DNA from: an uncultured Lysobacter sp.
GTDB taxonomy: Bacteria; Pseudomonadota; Gammaproteobacteria; Xanthomonadales; Xanthomonadaceae
Direction of reading: 5' to 3'
Length of the DNA stretch: 11,783 nucleotides
NCBI GenBank assembly: GCA_902805755.1
Contig: CADCUA010000652.1
Coordinates: forward strand, 1-11,783
A model generated the notes under the pieces. The model did not search any database. It was not told the origin of the DNA and saw only the letters and a list, made by a program, of their open reading frames with translations. Positions 1-11,783 of this stretch are shown here, piece after piece. Position 1 is the first letter of the stretch; each line of letters opens with the position of its first letter. A program made the position numbers and the translations under genes.

Positions 1-1
1 C

Positions 2-1231
2 ATCCACCAGTCCGACATGGTGCTGCTGCCGGACCCGTCCAGCGCATTCGTCGACCCGTTCACCGCCGACCCGACGCTGGTGCTGGTCTGCGACATCCTC
101 GACCCGGCCACGATGCAGGCCTACTCGCGCGACCCGCGCGGCGTCGCCAGGCGCGCCGAGGCGTTCCTGAAATCCGCCGGCATTGCCGACCAGGCGTTTT
201 TCGGCCCGGAGCCCGAATTCTTCATCTTCGATTCGGTGCGCTATGCGAACGAGATGGGCCATACGTTCTTCCACATCGATTCGGAAGAAGCGGCGTGGAA
301 CTCCGGCCGTGAATACGCGGGCGGCAATACCGGCTACCGCCCCGGGGTCAAGGGCGGCTACTTCCCGGTCGCGCCGCTGGACACGCTGCACGACATCCGC
401 GCCGAGATGTGCAAAACGCTCGAAGCGATCGGCATCGAAGTCGAAGTGCACCACCATGAAGTCGCGAACGCCGGCCAGTGCGAGATCGGCACGAAGTTCA
501 ACTCGCTGACCAAGAAGGCCGACGAGCTGCTCGCGATGAAGTACGTGATCAAGAACGTCGCGCACCGCAACGGCAAGACCGCCACGTTCATGCCCAAGCC
601 AATCGTCGGCGACAACGGCAGCGGCATGCACGTGCACATGAGCCTGGCCAAGGGCGGCACCAACCTGTTCTCCGGCGACGGTTACGGCGGCCTGAGCCAG
701 ATGGCGCTGTGGTACATCGGCGGCATCTTCAAGCATGCGCGTGCGCTCAACGCGTTCTGCAATTCCACGACGAACAGCTACAAGCGCCTGGTGCCGGGCT
801 ACGAGGCGCCGGTCATGCTCGCGTATTCGGCCTCGAACCGCTCGGCCAGCTGCCGCATTCCATACGTCGCGAACCCGAAGGCACGCCGCATCGAGATCCG
901 CTTCCCCGACCCGATGAACTCCGGCTACCTGATCTTCGCCGCGTTGATGATGGCCGGCCTGGACGGCATCAAGAACCAGATCGACCCGGGCGCACCGTCG
1001 GACAAGGATCTCTACGACCTGCCGCCGGAAGAGGAGAAGAACATCCCGACCGTGTGCCACAGCCTGGACCAGGCGCTGGAAGCACTCGACAAGGACCGCG
1101 ACTTCCTCAAGGCCGGCGGCGTGTTCACCGACGACCTGATCGACGCGTACATCGGTCTGAAGATGAAGGAAGTCACCGCGTTCCGCGCGGCGACGCATCC
1201 GCTCGAATACCAGATGTACTACGCGATCTGA
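2..1231 (+). CDS. glnA: Glutamine synthetase type I, 5'-truncated by window edge
   Basis: Glutamine synthetase makes glutamine from glutamate, ammonia and ATP in the cytoplasm, as a dodecamer in this family. The frame is open from base 2 ([11 protein letters not shown]...). This aligns with residue 61 of the 469-aa E. coli enzyme, and the 409 residues present plus 60 missing give exactly 469. Visible family motifs are [11 protein letters not shown] (metal-binding glutamates), [12 protein letters not shown], the ATP/glutamate-site stretch [25 protein letters not shown], and [14 protein letters not shown]. The adenylylation tyrosine is present in [11 protein letters not shown] (Tyr codon 1013-1015), so this is the GlnE-regulated GSI-beta form. 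It ends [12 protein letters not shown] with TGA. Its last nine codons are duplicated downstream in a tandem array. The promoter lies outside the window. Function is near certain. Confidence 0.97.
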   Translation: MHQSDMVLLPDPSSAFVDPFTADPTLVLVCDILDPATMQAYSRDPRGVARRAEAFLKSAGIADQAFFGPEPEFFIFDSVRYANEMGHTFFHIDSEEAAWNSGREYAGGNTGYRPGVKGGYFPVAPLDTLHDIRAEMCKTLEAIGIEVEVHHHEVANAGQCEIGTKFNSLTKKADELLAMKYVIKNVAHRNGKTATFMPKPIVGDNGSGMHVHMSLAKGGTNLFSGDGYGGLSQMALWYIGGIFKHARALNAFCNSTTNSYKRLVPGYEAPVMLAYSASNRSASCRIPYVANPKARRIEIRFPDPMNSGYLIFAALMMAGLDGIKNQIDPGAPSDKDLYDLPPEEEKNIPTVCHSLDQALEALDKDRDFLKAGGVFTDDLIDAYIGLKMKEVTAFRAATHPLEYQMYYAI

Positions 1232-1242
1232 TCGAACGTACT

Positions 1243-1282
1243 GGCCGGACATCCATGGCTTCGGACCGGCGGATGTCCGGCC
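1243..1282 (+). terminator. Strong hairpin after glnA, possible terminator or 3'-end stabiliser
   Basis: A perfect 12-bp inverted repeat, GGCCGGACATCC and GGATGTCCGGCC, with a 16-nt loop starts 11 nt after the glnA stop. No T-run follows, so it is not a canonical intrinsic terminator. It could be a non-canonical terminator, an RNase barrier at the 3' end of glnA mRNA, or a dispersed palindromic repeat. The right arm (GGATGTCCGGCC) recurs in later units of the array, while the left arm is complete only here. Confidence 0.5.
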
Positions 1283-1299
1283 CGGCGCAGCGCGCCGGG
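1281..1299. repeat. GC hairpin in array unit 1
   Basis: This is an inverted repeat of 8 bp, CCCGGCGC / GCGCCGGG, with loop AGC. It overlaps the right arm of the preceding 12-bp hairpin by two bases, so the two structures may compete. There is no T-run. Confidence 0.6.
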
Positions 1300-1350
1300 C
1301 GTTCGGAACCGGCGCGCGGCAATGCCGCGCAAGCGCCGCTTCCTCACCCG

Positions 1351-1380
1351 CTCGAATACCAGATGTACTACGCGATCTAA
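1351..1380 (+). repeat. Exact copy 2 of the glnA tail, with TAA stop
   Basis: This copy is identical to glnA 1202-1229 over 28 nt, then TAA replaces TGA. The bases just upstream encode PHP in the glnA reading frame, where glnA has THP. No start codon or other part of glnA precedes it, so it is not expressed as a protein in its own right. Confidence 0.95.
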
Positions 1381-1429
1381 GGCACCGCGGCGTCCGGAGC
1401 CCTGCCGCTCCAGACCGGCGCATGTCCTG

Positions 1430-1448
1430 CCCGGCGCAGCGCGCCGGG
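1430..1448. repeat. GC hairpin in array unit 2
   Basis: This is the same 8-bp stem and AGC loop as at 1281-1299, repeated at the equivalent place in the second unit. A decayed version lies at 1704-1722 in unit 4. Confidence 0.6.
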
Positions 1449-1498
1449 CGTTCGCAGCAGGCACGCGGCCATGCCGCGTAGCGCCGGCGCCTCACCCG

Positions 1499-1528
1499 CT
1501 CGAATACCAGATGTACTACGCGATCTAA
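1499..1528 (+). repeat. Exact copy 3 of the glnA tail, with TAA stop
   Basis: This copy is identical over 28 nt to the glnA end, again with TAA and the same CCTCACCCG lead-in as copy 2. It is the last perfect copy; from here the units shorten and diverge. Confidence 0.95.
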
Positions 1529-1626
1529 GGCATCCTCGCGGATGGGCATCCGTTCCCTCGGGATCGGCGGATGTCCAGCCCGGTGCAAGCACGCGGCCGT
1601 CCCGCGTAGGGCCTACGGCCCACCGG

Positions 1627-1654
1627 CGGGAATACCAGATGTATTAAGCGATCT
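1627..1654 (+). repeat. Decayed copy 4 of the glnA tail
   Basis: It keeps AATACCAGATGTA and GCGATCTGA, but a substitution puts an early TAA in the glnA frame (TATTAAG for TACTACG). The start of the unit has changed to CGGG from CTCG. Confidence 0.85.
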
Positions 1655-1748
1655 GAGGCACCGCCGGTCCGGCGCGCTGCCGCTGTAGACCGGCGGATGT
1701 CCGGCCCGACGCAACGCGCCGGGCGCGCATGCATCCCGTCCTCGCCCG

Positions 1749-1775
1749 CTCGAGTTCCGGACCATTACGCGATCT
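1749..1775 (+). repeat. Strongly decayed copy 5 of the glnA tail
   Basis: It keeps CTCGAG at the left and TTACGCGATCT at the right, is one base shorter, and lacks the CAGATGTA centre. A further, weaker relative lies at 1863-1890 (CATCGAGT ... CACGCGATC). Confidence 0.65.
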
Positions 1776-1793
1776 GGCTGCGGCGAAGTGTCC

Positions 1794-1927
1794 GGAGCTG
1801 AGCAGCTCCCGACGTTCGCAGCCGATAGGCGGCAGTGACCCGCCAGCAAGCGCTCCTCACCGCATCGAGTCGCGGGTCAGCACGCGATCGAACGTCGGCC
1901 CAGCGCCGGAGCCCGGCAGCTCCGGGC
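1794..1927. other. Array end and following region with GC palindromes, no gene seen
   Basis: Palindromes here include GGAGCTG AG CAGCTCC at 1794-1809 and overlapping alternatives CCGGAGC/GCTCCGG (1906-1925) and GCCCGG/CCGGGC (1911-1927). They occupy the place of the hairpins in earlier units and may be their decayed relatives. From 1928 to about 2176 I see no gene or further clear signal; the open frames there have an amino-acid mix unlike a protein. Confidence 0.4.
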
Positions 1928-2176
1928 ATTCGCGATGCGCATGCGACCAGGCCGTACGCGCGGCTTGCCTGCCCGCACGAGCACCTGTCACCCGCGGGGC
2001 CTAACGGCGTCCGCGCCGGCAGCGGCGCATTCCGCACATGCCGGCTCGCCCGGGCCGCTTGCACGCGTGCACCAAGCGCATCGCCGGATTTGCCGGCCAC
2101 GGTGATCGGTCAAAGACGCTGCGACGCGTGCAGGCGAGGCCGTGCCACCGGTTTGAGACGCGGCAAGCCGTATCCG

Positions 2177-2530
2177 GCGGCCCGCATCGCCCGGTTCAGG
2201 GCCTGCGACGCGCACTCGGCGACCTATAACGCCCGCTTCGCGACCTGTATCCCATGCGGCGTGACCTGTGATGCTCGCCCGACGACCTCTCACGCTCACG
2301 CCACGACCGACGACGCCCGGTTGCAAACCTCTCACGCCCGCGGCGCGACCTATAACGCCCGGTTCGCGGCCGATCACTCCCGCGCCGCGATGTATGGAGC
2401 CCGGTTCGCGGCCGATCACGCTCGCGCCGCGACCGATGGCGCCGGGTTGGCGGCCTGCCATGCCCGCGCCGCGACCCATGACGCCCGTGCAACGACCTCC
2501 GATGCGCGTTCGACAGCCGCCAACGCATGA
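2177..2530. repeat. 21-bp minisatellite, about 16 degenerate units
   Basis: Units of 21 bp start at 2177 and continue every 21 bases to 2512, with a partial unit beyond. They are often paired as 42-bp dimers. For example, the stretch from 2345 alternates a GCGACCTATAACGCCCGG-type half with a TTCGCGGCCGATCACGC-type half. Because 21 is a multiple of three, both strands stay open and give heptad patterns: ATYNARF/AADHARA in one + frame, RPITPGS/RPITPAP in another, and GVIGREP/GAIGRGA on the - strand. None has a visible ribosome binding site or a convincing non-repeat part, so I call it a repeat rather than a gene. A real repeat protein cannot be fully excluded. Confidence 0.85.
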
Positions 2531-2956
2531 AGCGCGGTCGGCAATGCCCAGCACGCAATCGTCTGTCGTAGGACCGTCGCCGGCATCGCGCCTGCCGCAC
2601 GCGAGCGGCCGAGAGGGGGGCCGCACGCTCGAGTTCAAAAGCGACAACGCGACGGCGGTCACGGCTTGATCACCTCGCGCGGCGCCGCATTCAATGAGCT
2701 GAATTAGTCAAGGTCGCACCCGGTGGCATTGGCATCCGCAGGCGAGCTCTGCAAAAACGCGCGTCGGCACAAGCACTTGCGATGGCCCAAGCGAGCGGCG
2801 GCTGATCCCCGCGCGACGCCGCCACCGGCCCTGCACGCCTAATGCTCGCGCCATGCCGTCAAATGCGTGAAGACGATGCGAAGATGGCCTGCACGGGGCC
2901 GCCCTAGACTCCCCGGTCCTAGCCCGTGGGGAACGGGCCAAGCATGAAGCCAGACC
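2531..2956 (+). promoter_or_regulatory. Upstream region of the kinase operon; weak promoter candidate
   Basis: No gene is seen in this stretch. A possible -10 (TAGACT, 2905-2910) lies 46 bases before the GTG start, but no good -35 stands at 17-18 bp spacing. A hairpin GCCCGT-GGGGA-ACGGGC (2922-2938) follows, and its loop can pair with TCCCC at 2910-2914. A ten-codon frame (ATG at 2944, stop 2974-2976) overlaps the operon's first start codon in another frame. TGAAG at 2945-2949 is a weak ribosome binding site 7 nt before the GTG. Confidence 0.3.
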
Positions 2957-8388
<5,432 letters not shown>

Positions 8389-8389
<1 letters not shown>

Positions 8390-10137
8390 TGACGGACCTC
8401 GACACGGGCGCGCCGACCGCGCCCCTGCCCGCGGCGCCCGCGCCGGTGAACATCCTGCTGGTCGACGACCAGCCGGGTCGGTTGCTGTCGTATCGCGCGA
8501 TCCTGGAGCCGCTGGGCGAACACCTGGTGGACGCGCAGTCGGGCACCGAGGCGCTCAGGCGGCTCATGGACGGCGAGTACGCCGTGATCCTGCTCGACGT
8601 GAACATGCCGGGCCTGGACGGATTCGAAACCGCGAACCTGATCCACCAGCATCCGCGCTTCGAAAAAACGCCGATCATCTTCGTCACCGCCGTGAACGTC
8701 AGCGACATGGACCGGCTGCGCGGCTACAAGCTCGGCGCGGTCGATTACGTCAGCGTGCCGGTGATTCCGGAGATCCTGCGCAGCAAGGTCATGGTGCTGG
8801 TCGAGCTGTATCGCAAGCGCCGTGAGCTGCAGCTGGCGAACGAGCGCCTGGCCGCCGCGAACGAAGCGCTGCAGGTCGAAAAGGCGCGCGAGCTCGAGAT
8901 CCTCAACAGCTCGCTGCGCCAGGCGAACGCGCAGCTCGCGAACCGCAACGCCGAACTGCTTGCGCAGGTCACCGTGCGCGAGATCGCCGAAACCCGGCTG
9001 CTGGAGCTGGACCGGCGCAAGGACGAATTCCTCGCGACGCTTGCGCATGAGCTGCGAAACCCGCTGGCTTCGCTGGGCAATGCGATTTCGCTGTTCCGCA
9101 TCGCCGAGTCGCGCGGCGAAGCACTGCCGACGGTCGACCACAACCGCCTGAATGACACCATGCAGCGACAGCTCGACCTGCTGGTGCGGCTGATCGATGA
9201 CCTGCTCGACGTCGCGCGCATCAACCAGGCCAAGCTCACGCTGCAGGCCGAGCCGACCACGTTGCAGGCGGTGCTGGAATCGGCGATCGAGACCGCATCG
9301 CCGCTGCTGCACGCCGGCCACCATCCGCTCGACGTGCAGTTGCCGGAGCCGGCGATCGCGCTGCTCGGCGACCGCCACCGCCTGTCGCAGGTGTTCTCGA
9401 ACCTGCTCAACAACGCGGTGAAGTACTCCGACCCGGGCCAGCCGATCGTGGTCAAGGTCGATTGCGACGGCGGCCAGGTCGAGGTCAGCATCATCGATCA
9501 CGGTATCGGTCTGCGCCGCGAGGACGCCCGCGAGATCTTCGAGTTGTTCACCCAGGTCGACACCTCGGTGGAACGCGCGCGCGGCGGCCTCGGCATCGGC
9601 CTGACGCTGGTGCGGCGCATCGTGGAAATGCACGGTGGCCAGGTGCAGGCGCGCAGCGAGGGACTGGGGCAGGGCTGCAGCTTCAGCGTCTACCTGCCGC
9701 TGCTGGAACAGACCCACGAACCGGCGCCGGCGCCTGCCGCGCGGCCGGCCAACGCGCCCCGCCGGCGCGTGCTGGTCGTGGACGACAACCAGGATTCGGC
9801 CGATACGCTGGCGATGATGCTGGAGCTGCTCGGTCACGACTCCCGGCGGCTGTACGACCCGCATGAAGCGGTCGACGCGGTCGCCGCGTTCGAGCCGCAG
9901 GTGGTGTTTTTGGACATCGGCATGCCCGGCCTCAACGGTTACGAACTCGCGCGCCGCCTGCGTGCCGCGCCCGGCGGGCAGGCGCTGGTGCTCGTCGCCG
10001 TGACCGGCTGGGGCCAGCCCGAGGACCGCCGCCGCACGAAGGAAGCCGGCTTCGACCACCACCTGGTCAAGCCGCCGGAAGTCGAGGCGATCCAGCGCGT
10101 GTGCACCACGCTGCCGGAGCGGGCGGTGACGTCGTGA
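8389..10137 (+). CDS. Hybrid histidine kinase, REC-HisKA-HATPase-REC
   Basis: This is a cytoplasmic 582-aa hybrid kinase. The domains are an N-terminal receiver (about 20-135, acceptor D70 in [11 protein letters not shown]), a long coiled coil (about 140-207), HisKA with H220 in AHELRNPL, HATPase with [16 protein letters not shown] and GGLGIGL, a proline/alanine linker, and a C-terminal receiver (about 465-575, acceptor D509 in [11 protein letters not shown], lysine in VKPP). The N-terminal receiver has V123 (SVPV) where receivers normally carry the switch lysine of a KP motif, so it may be phosphorylated or signal unusually. There is no membrane segment; input is probably the receiver, fed by the upstream kinase. 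The start ATG 8389 overlaps the preceding stop (TGATG), pointing to coupling. GTG 8374 is a less likely start. The stop overlaps the next gene's GTG by 4 nt. Confidence 0.92.
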
Positions 10138-10781
10138 CACGCTGGTACGACCGCATCGCGCACGACCTCAAAGGCCCGCTGGCCCCGCTGCAGACCGCCA
10201 GCTACCTGCTCAAGAGCGAGGGGTTGCCGCCCGAGCGCCAGCGCGAGCTGGCCGACGTCGTCGACCGTCAGGCACGCCGGCTGAACCGCATGATCGAGGA
10301 GCTGGGCGATTACGCACGCGCAAGCGAACATCGCCTGCGCCTGCGCATCGAGCCCTGCCCGCTGGCGCTGGTGCTCGACCTGGCGATCGGCAGCGTGCCC
10401 GGCAGCGCGATCGATCCGCGCTACGACGCCGGGCTGGACAGCGTTGCGGTGGCCGGCGACGAAGGCCGCCTCGTGCAGCTGTTCGCATCGCTGATCGCCC
10501 ACCTGCAGGCGCGCGCGCCGGGGCAGACGCCGGAACTGCGCGTCACTGCGGCCGACGGCCGCGTGCGCGTGGAACTGCTTGGCGCAGGCCCCTCGCCCGA
10601 TGCGGAGACGCTTACGGCGATGTTCGAACGAGCCGATCCGGCGCCGCATGATGAAGGTTTGGGCCTGCGGTTGATGCTCGCTTACGCGATTGCGCAGATG
10701 CACGGCGGCTCGCTCGCGGCGCACGCACCCGACGGTGGCGGGCTGATGTTCGTCTGCGAGTTGCCGCTGGCGCCGGGCTGA
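10134..10781 (+). CDS. Small degenerate histidine kinase, candidate histidine phosphotransferase
   Basis: This is a 215-aa cytoplasmic protein formed of a HisKA-like helical hairpin and an ATPase-like domain, with no sensor part. The phospho-acceptor is H10 (codon 10161-10163) in HDLKGPLAPL, only nine residues from the start. The ATP site has lost key residues. In the N box the Mg-binding Asn is H123 (LIAHL) and the preceding Asn is S119. The G1 motif DTGxGI reads GAGPSP, so the adenine-binding Asp is G150. The G2 motif GLGL (175-178) and an FERAD F-box remain. This pattern, an active-looking dimerisation/phosphotransfer hairpin joined to a dead ATPase, is how the phosphotransferases ChpT and Spo0B are built, at a similar size. 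I infer such a role from the degeneration and from the neighbours with five receivers and no HPt. The GTG start overlaps the previous stop by 4 nt (GTGA). It may alternatively be a weak or decaying kinase. Confidence 0.85.
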   Translation: MTRWYDRIAHDLKGPLAPLQTASYLLKSEGLPPERQRELADVVDRQARRLNRMIEELGDYARASEHRLRLRIEPCPLALVLDLAIGSVPGSAIDPRYDAGLDSVAVAGDEGRLVQLFASLIAHLQARAPGQTPELRVTAADGRVRVELLGAGPSPDAETLTAMFERADPAPHDEGLGLRLMLAYAIAQMHGGSLAAHAPDGGGLMFVCELPLAPG

Positions 10782-10804
10782 CCCGCACCGGGCGGTCGGC
10801 GGCG

Positions 10805-10821
10805 TGCACTAACATGGTGCA
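10805..10821. promoter_or_regulatory. NtrC (NRI) binding site abutting ntrB start
   Basis: TGCACTAACATGGTGCA is a perfect match to the enterobacterial NtrC operator pattern TGCACYA-N3-TGGTGCA. It sits in the 40-bp gap between the kinase operon and ntrB and ends on the base before the ntrB ATG. In E. coli NtrC represses the internal glnL (ntrB) promoter through such a site, so autorepression of ntrBC is the likely role here. A TAACAT hexamer (10810-10815) within it is a fair -10 whose +1 would fall at about 10822. Confidence 0.85.
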
Positions 10822-11783
10822 ATGACCGCCGCGGCCGCCCCGATCGCCCCTGCCTTCGACGCCCTGACCACGCCGCTGGCGTGGCTGGACGCGGACGGCA
10901 CGCTGCATGGCTGCAATCCCGCGTTCCCGCGCTGGCTGTCCGTCAGCGCGCGGCGGCTGCTCGGCCAGTCGATCGATCTCATCGACCCGGCCGGGCGCAT
11001 CCGTGACGCACTGCCACGCCTGCAGCTTGAGCCGCCCGCGCCGGTGCGCCTGCGCCGCGTGCGCCTGCAATTTGGCGAAGGCGAAAACTGTTTCGCCGAT
11101 GTCTGGCTCAGCCGCGACGAGACCGGCCGCGTGCTGCTTGAAGCACATCCGGTGGACGAGTTCCCCGGCGAGGACCCGGCGCTGCTGCTGCCCTCGGCGC
11201 TGTCGGCCGCGCTCAAAGGCCTCGCGCACGAGCTTCGCAATCCGCTGGCCGGGCTGAAGGGCGCCGCGCAGCTGCTGGGCCGGCGGCTCGGCGCCGACGA
11301 TGCCGACTCGCGCGGGCTGGTCGCGCTCATGGATGCCGAAGTCGCGCGCCTGACCGGACTGCTAGATCGCCTGCTCTCGCCGGCGCCGCCGCGCGCGCAA
11401 GCGCCGCTGAACATCCACGCCGTGCTCGAACGCGTGCTGCGCCTGGCCGAAGCCGACGCCGGCTGGGCGGTGCGGCTGGTGCGCGATTACGACCCGAGCC
11501 TGCCGGAGTTCGACGGCGACGCCGATCGCCTGACGCAGGCGCTGTGGAACCTGGTGCGCAACGCGATCGAAGCCGGCGCCGGGCAGGTGACGCTGCGCAC
11601 GCGCATCGAGCACGGCGTGCGCATCGGCGATGCGCTGCATGCGGTGGCGCTGCGGCTGGAGATCAGCGATGACGGCCGCGGTGTGCCGGAGGCGCTGGCC
11701 GAGCAGATCTTCCTGCCGCTGGTGTCGGGGCGTGCCGAAGGCAGCGGCCTGGGGCTTGCGCTTGCGCAGCAGGTCGCGCGCGA
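10822..11783 (+). CDS. ntrB: Nitrogen regulation sensor kinase NtrB (GlnL), 3'-truncated by window edge
   Basis: NtrB autophosphorylates and phosphorylates or dephosphorylates the sigma-54 activator NtrC according to nitrogen status signalled by PII. About 320 codons are present, against 349 in E. coli. An N-terminal PAS domain (LAWLDADGTLHGCNPAF) is followed by HisKA with H136 in [19 protein letters not shown], close to His139 of E. coli NtrB. The ATPase has LVRNAIEAG (N box), DDGRGVP (G1) and GSGLGLALAQ (G2). There are no membrane segments. The start ATG 10822 directly follows the NtrC operator, and the in-frame codon 10810-10812 is TAA, so no earlier start is possible nearby. No ribosome binding site precedes it, which suggests leaderless translation from its own promoter. 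ntrC probably follows outside the window. Confidence 0.93.
   Translation, partial: MTAAAAPIAPAFDALTTPLAWLDADGTLHGCNPAFPRWLSVSARRLLGQSIDLIDPAGRIRDALPRLQLEPPAPVRLRRVRLQFGEGENCFADVWLSRDETGRVLLEAHPVDEFPGEDPALLLPSALSAALKGLAHELRNPLAGLKGAAQLLGRRLGADDADSRGLVALMDAEVARLTGLLDRLLSPAPPRAQAPLNIHAVLERVLRLAEADAGWAVRLVRDYDPSLPEFDGDADRLTQALWNLVRNAIEAGAGQVTLRTRIEHGVRIGDALHAVALRLEISDDGRGVPEALAEQIFLPLVSGRAEGSGLGLALAQQVAR

Larger units (their letters stand above)
1202..1890 (+). repeat. Tandem array built from the 3' end of glnA plus spacer
   Basis: The 28-nt end of glnA (1202-1229, coding LEYQMYYAI up to the first base of the stop) recurs exactly at 1351-1378 and 1499-1526. It recurs in decayed form at 1627-1654, 1749-1775 and, more weakly, 1863-1890. 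The spacing shrinks: 149, 148, 128, 122 and 114 bp. The spacer is also repeated: an element of the type GACCGGCGGATGTCC, then a CCCGGCGC/GCGCCGGG hairpin, then a GC-rich block with ATGCCGCG, then CCTCACCCG leading into the next tail copy. Copies 2 and 3 share features absent from glnA itself: TAA instead of TGA, GGCA after the stop, and a codon giving PHP rather than THP before LEYQ. The array is therefore a whole-unit tandem duplication with decay away from glnA. Its function is unknown. Confidence 0.92.

Noticed and set aside
478..1380. 300-codon + frame overlapping glnA and ending in the glnA tail peptide
   Set aside because: The upstream part is glnA read out of frame (Arg-rich). It ends in LEYQMYYAI only because it runs into tail copy 2 in the tail's frame.
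1835..2530. 231-codon + frame through the minisatellite
   Set aside because: The first 110 residues look like random GC-rich translation, there is no ribosome binding site, and the heptads follow from the 21-bp unit. Overlapping frames on both strands are equally open.
1202..2530. CRISPR array
   Set aside because: The 28-nt copies are repeat-sized, but the spacers are 86-121 bp, are themselves repeated, and the copies decay. The 21-bp units have no spacers, and there are no cas genes.
2268..2669. 133-codon + frame with RPITPGS-type proline repeats
   Set aside because: It begins inside the repeat, has many CGA codons unlike the neighbouring genes, and has no upstream signal. Left as repeat, with slight doubt.
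2724..2740. Sigma-54 promoter (TGGCAT...) before the kinase operon
   Set aside because: The -24 half is fair but the -12 half (TCCGC) lacks the required TTGC/GC spacing, and it lies over 200 bp from the start.
10101..10136. GTG 10101 as start of the small kinase-like protein
   Set aside because: It adds only a low-complexity stretch ([10 protein letters not shown]) and a longer overlap; GTG 10134 gives the common 4-nt overlap. It cannot be excluded, since it would lengthen the helix before H10.

Overview
This window looks like chromosome from a high-G+C gammaproteobacterium, most likely Xanthomonadaceae of the Lysobacter/Luteimonas/Xanthomonas kind. The grounds are strong G/C preference at third codon positions, a type I glutamine synthetase of exactly enterobacterial length, and a glnA ... 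ntrB arrangement. The genus is inferred, not proven.

Layout, all genes on the + strand: (1) 2-1231 is the 3' part of glnA (glutamine synthetase), lacking its first 60 codons. (2) 1232-2956 is about 1.7 kb without a convincing gene. It opens with a perfect 12-bp hairpin after the glnA stop. It then holds a tandem array of about 115-149-bp units, each beginning with a copy of the last nine codons of glnA (two exact extra copies, then at least three decaying ones). Further on is a 21-bp minisatellite of about 16 units, followed by a plain stretch leading to the next gene. (3) 2957-10781 is a three-gene, translationally coupled signalling operon: a giant soluble poly-HAMP hybrid histidine kinase (1810 aa: eight 92-aa HAMP-pair repeats, GAF, coiled coil, kinase core, three receiver domains); a REC-kinase-REC protein (582 aa); and a 215-aa kinase-like protein that keeps its phospho-acceptor histidine but has lost key ATP-site residues. 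(4) 10805-10821 is a perfect NtrC operator directly abutting the ATG of (5) ntrB (glnL), which runs off the window end.

How the genes may work together: glnA and ntrB are the classical nitrogen-assimilation pair, and the NtrC box shows that ntrB is under NtrC autocontrol. Between them sits a phosphorelay cassette with five receiver domains, two active-looking kinases, no ordinary HPt domain and no DNA-binding output. The degenerate kinase is well placed to be the missing histidine phosphotransferase, like ChpT or Spo0B, moving phosphate between receivers. This role and any link to nitrogen status are inference. The most unusual items are the glnA-tail tandem array and the predicted HPt-like degenerate kinase in a poly-HAMP operon.
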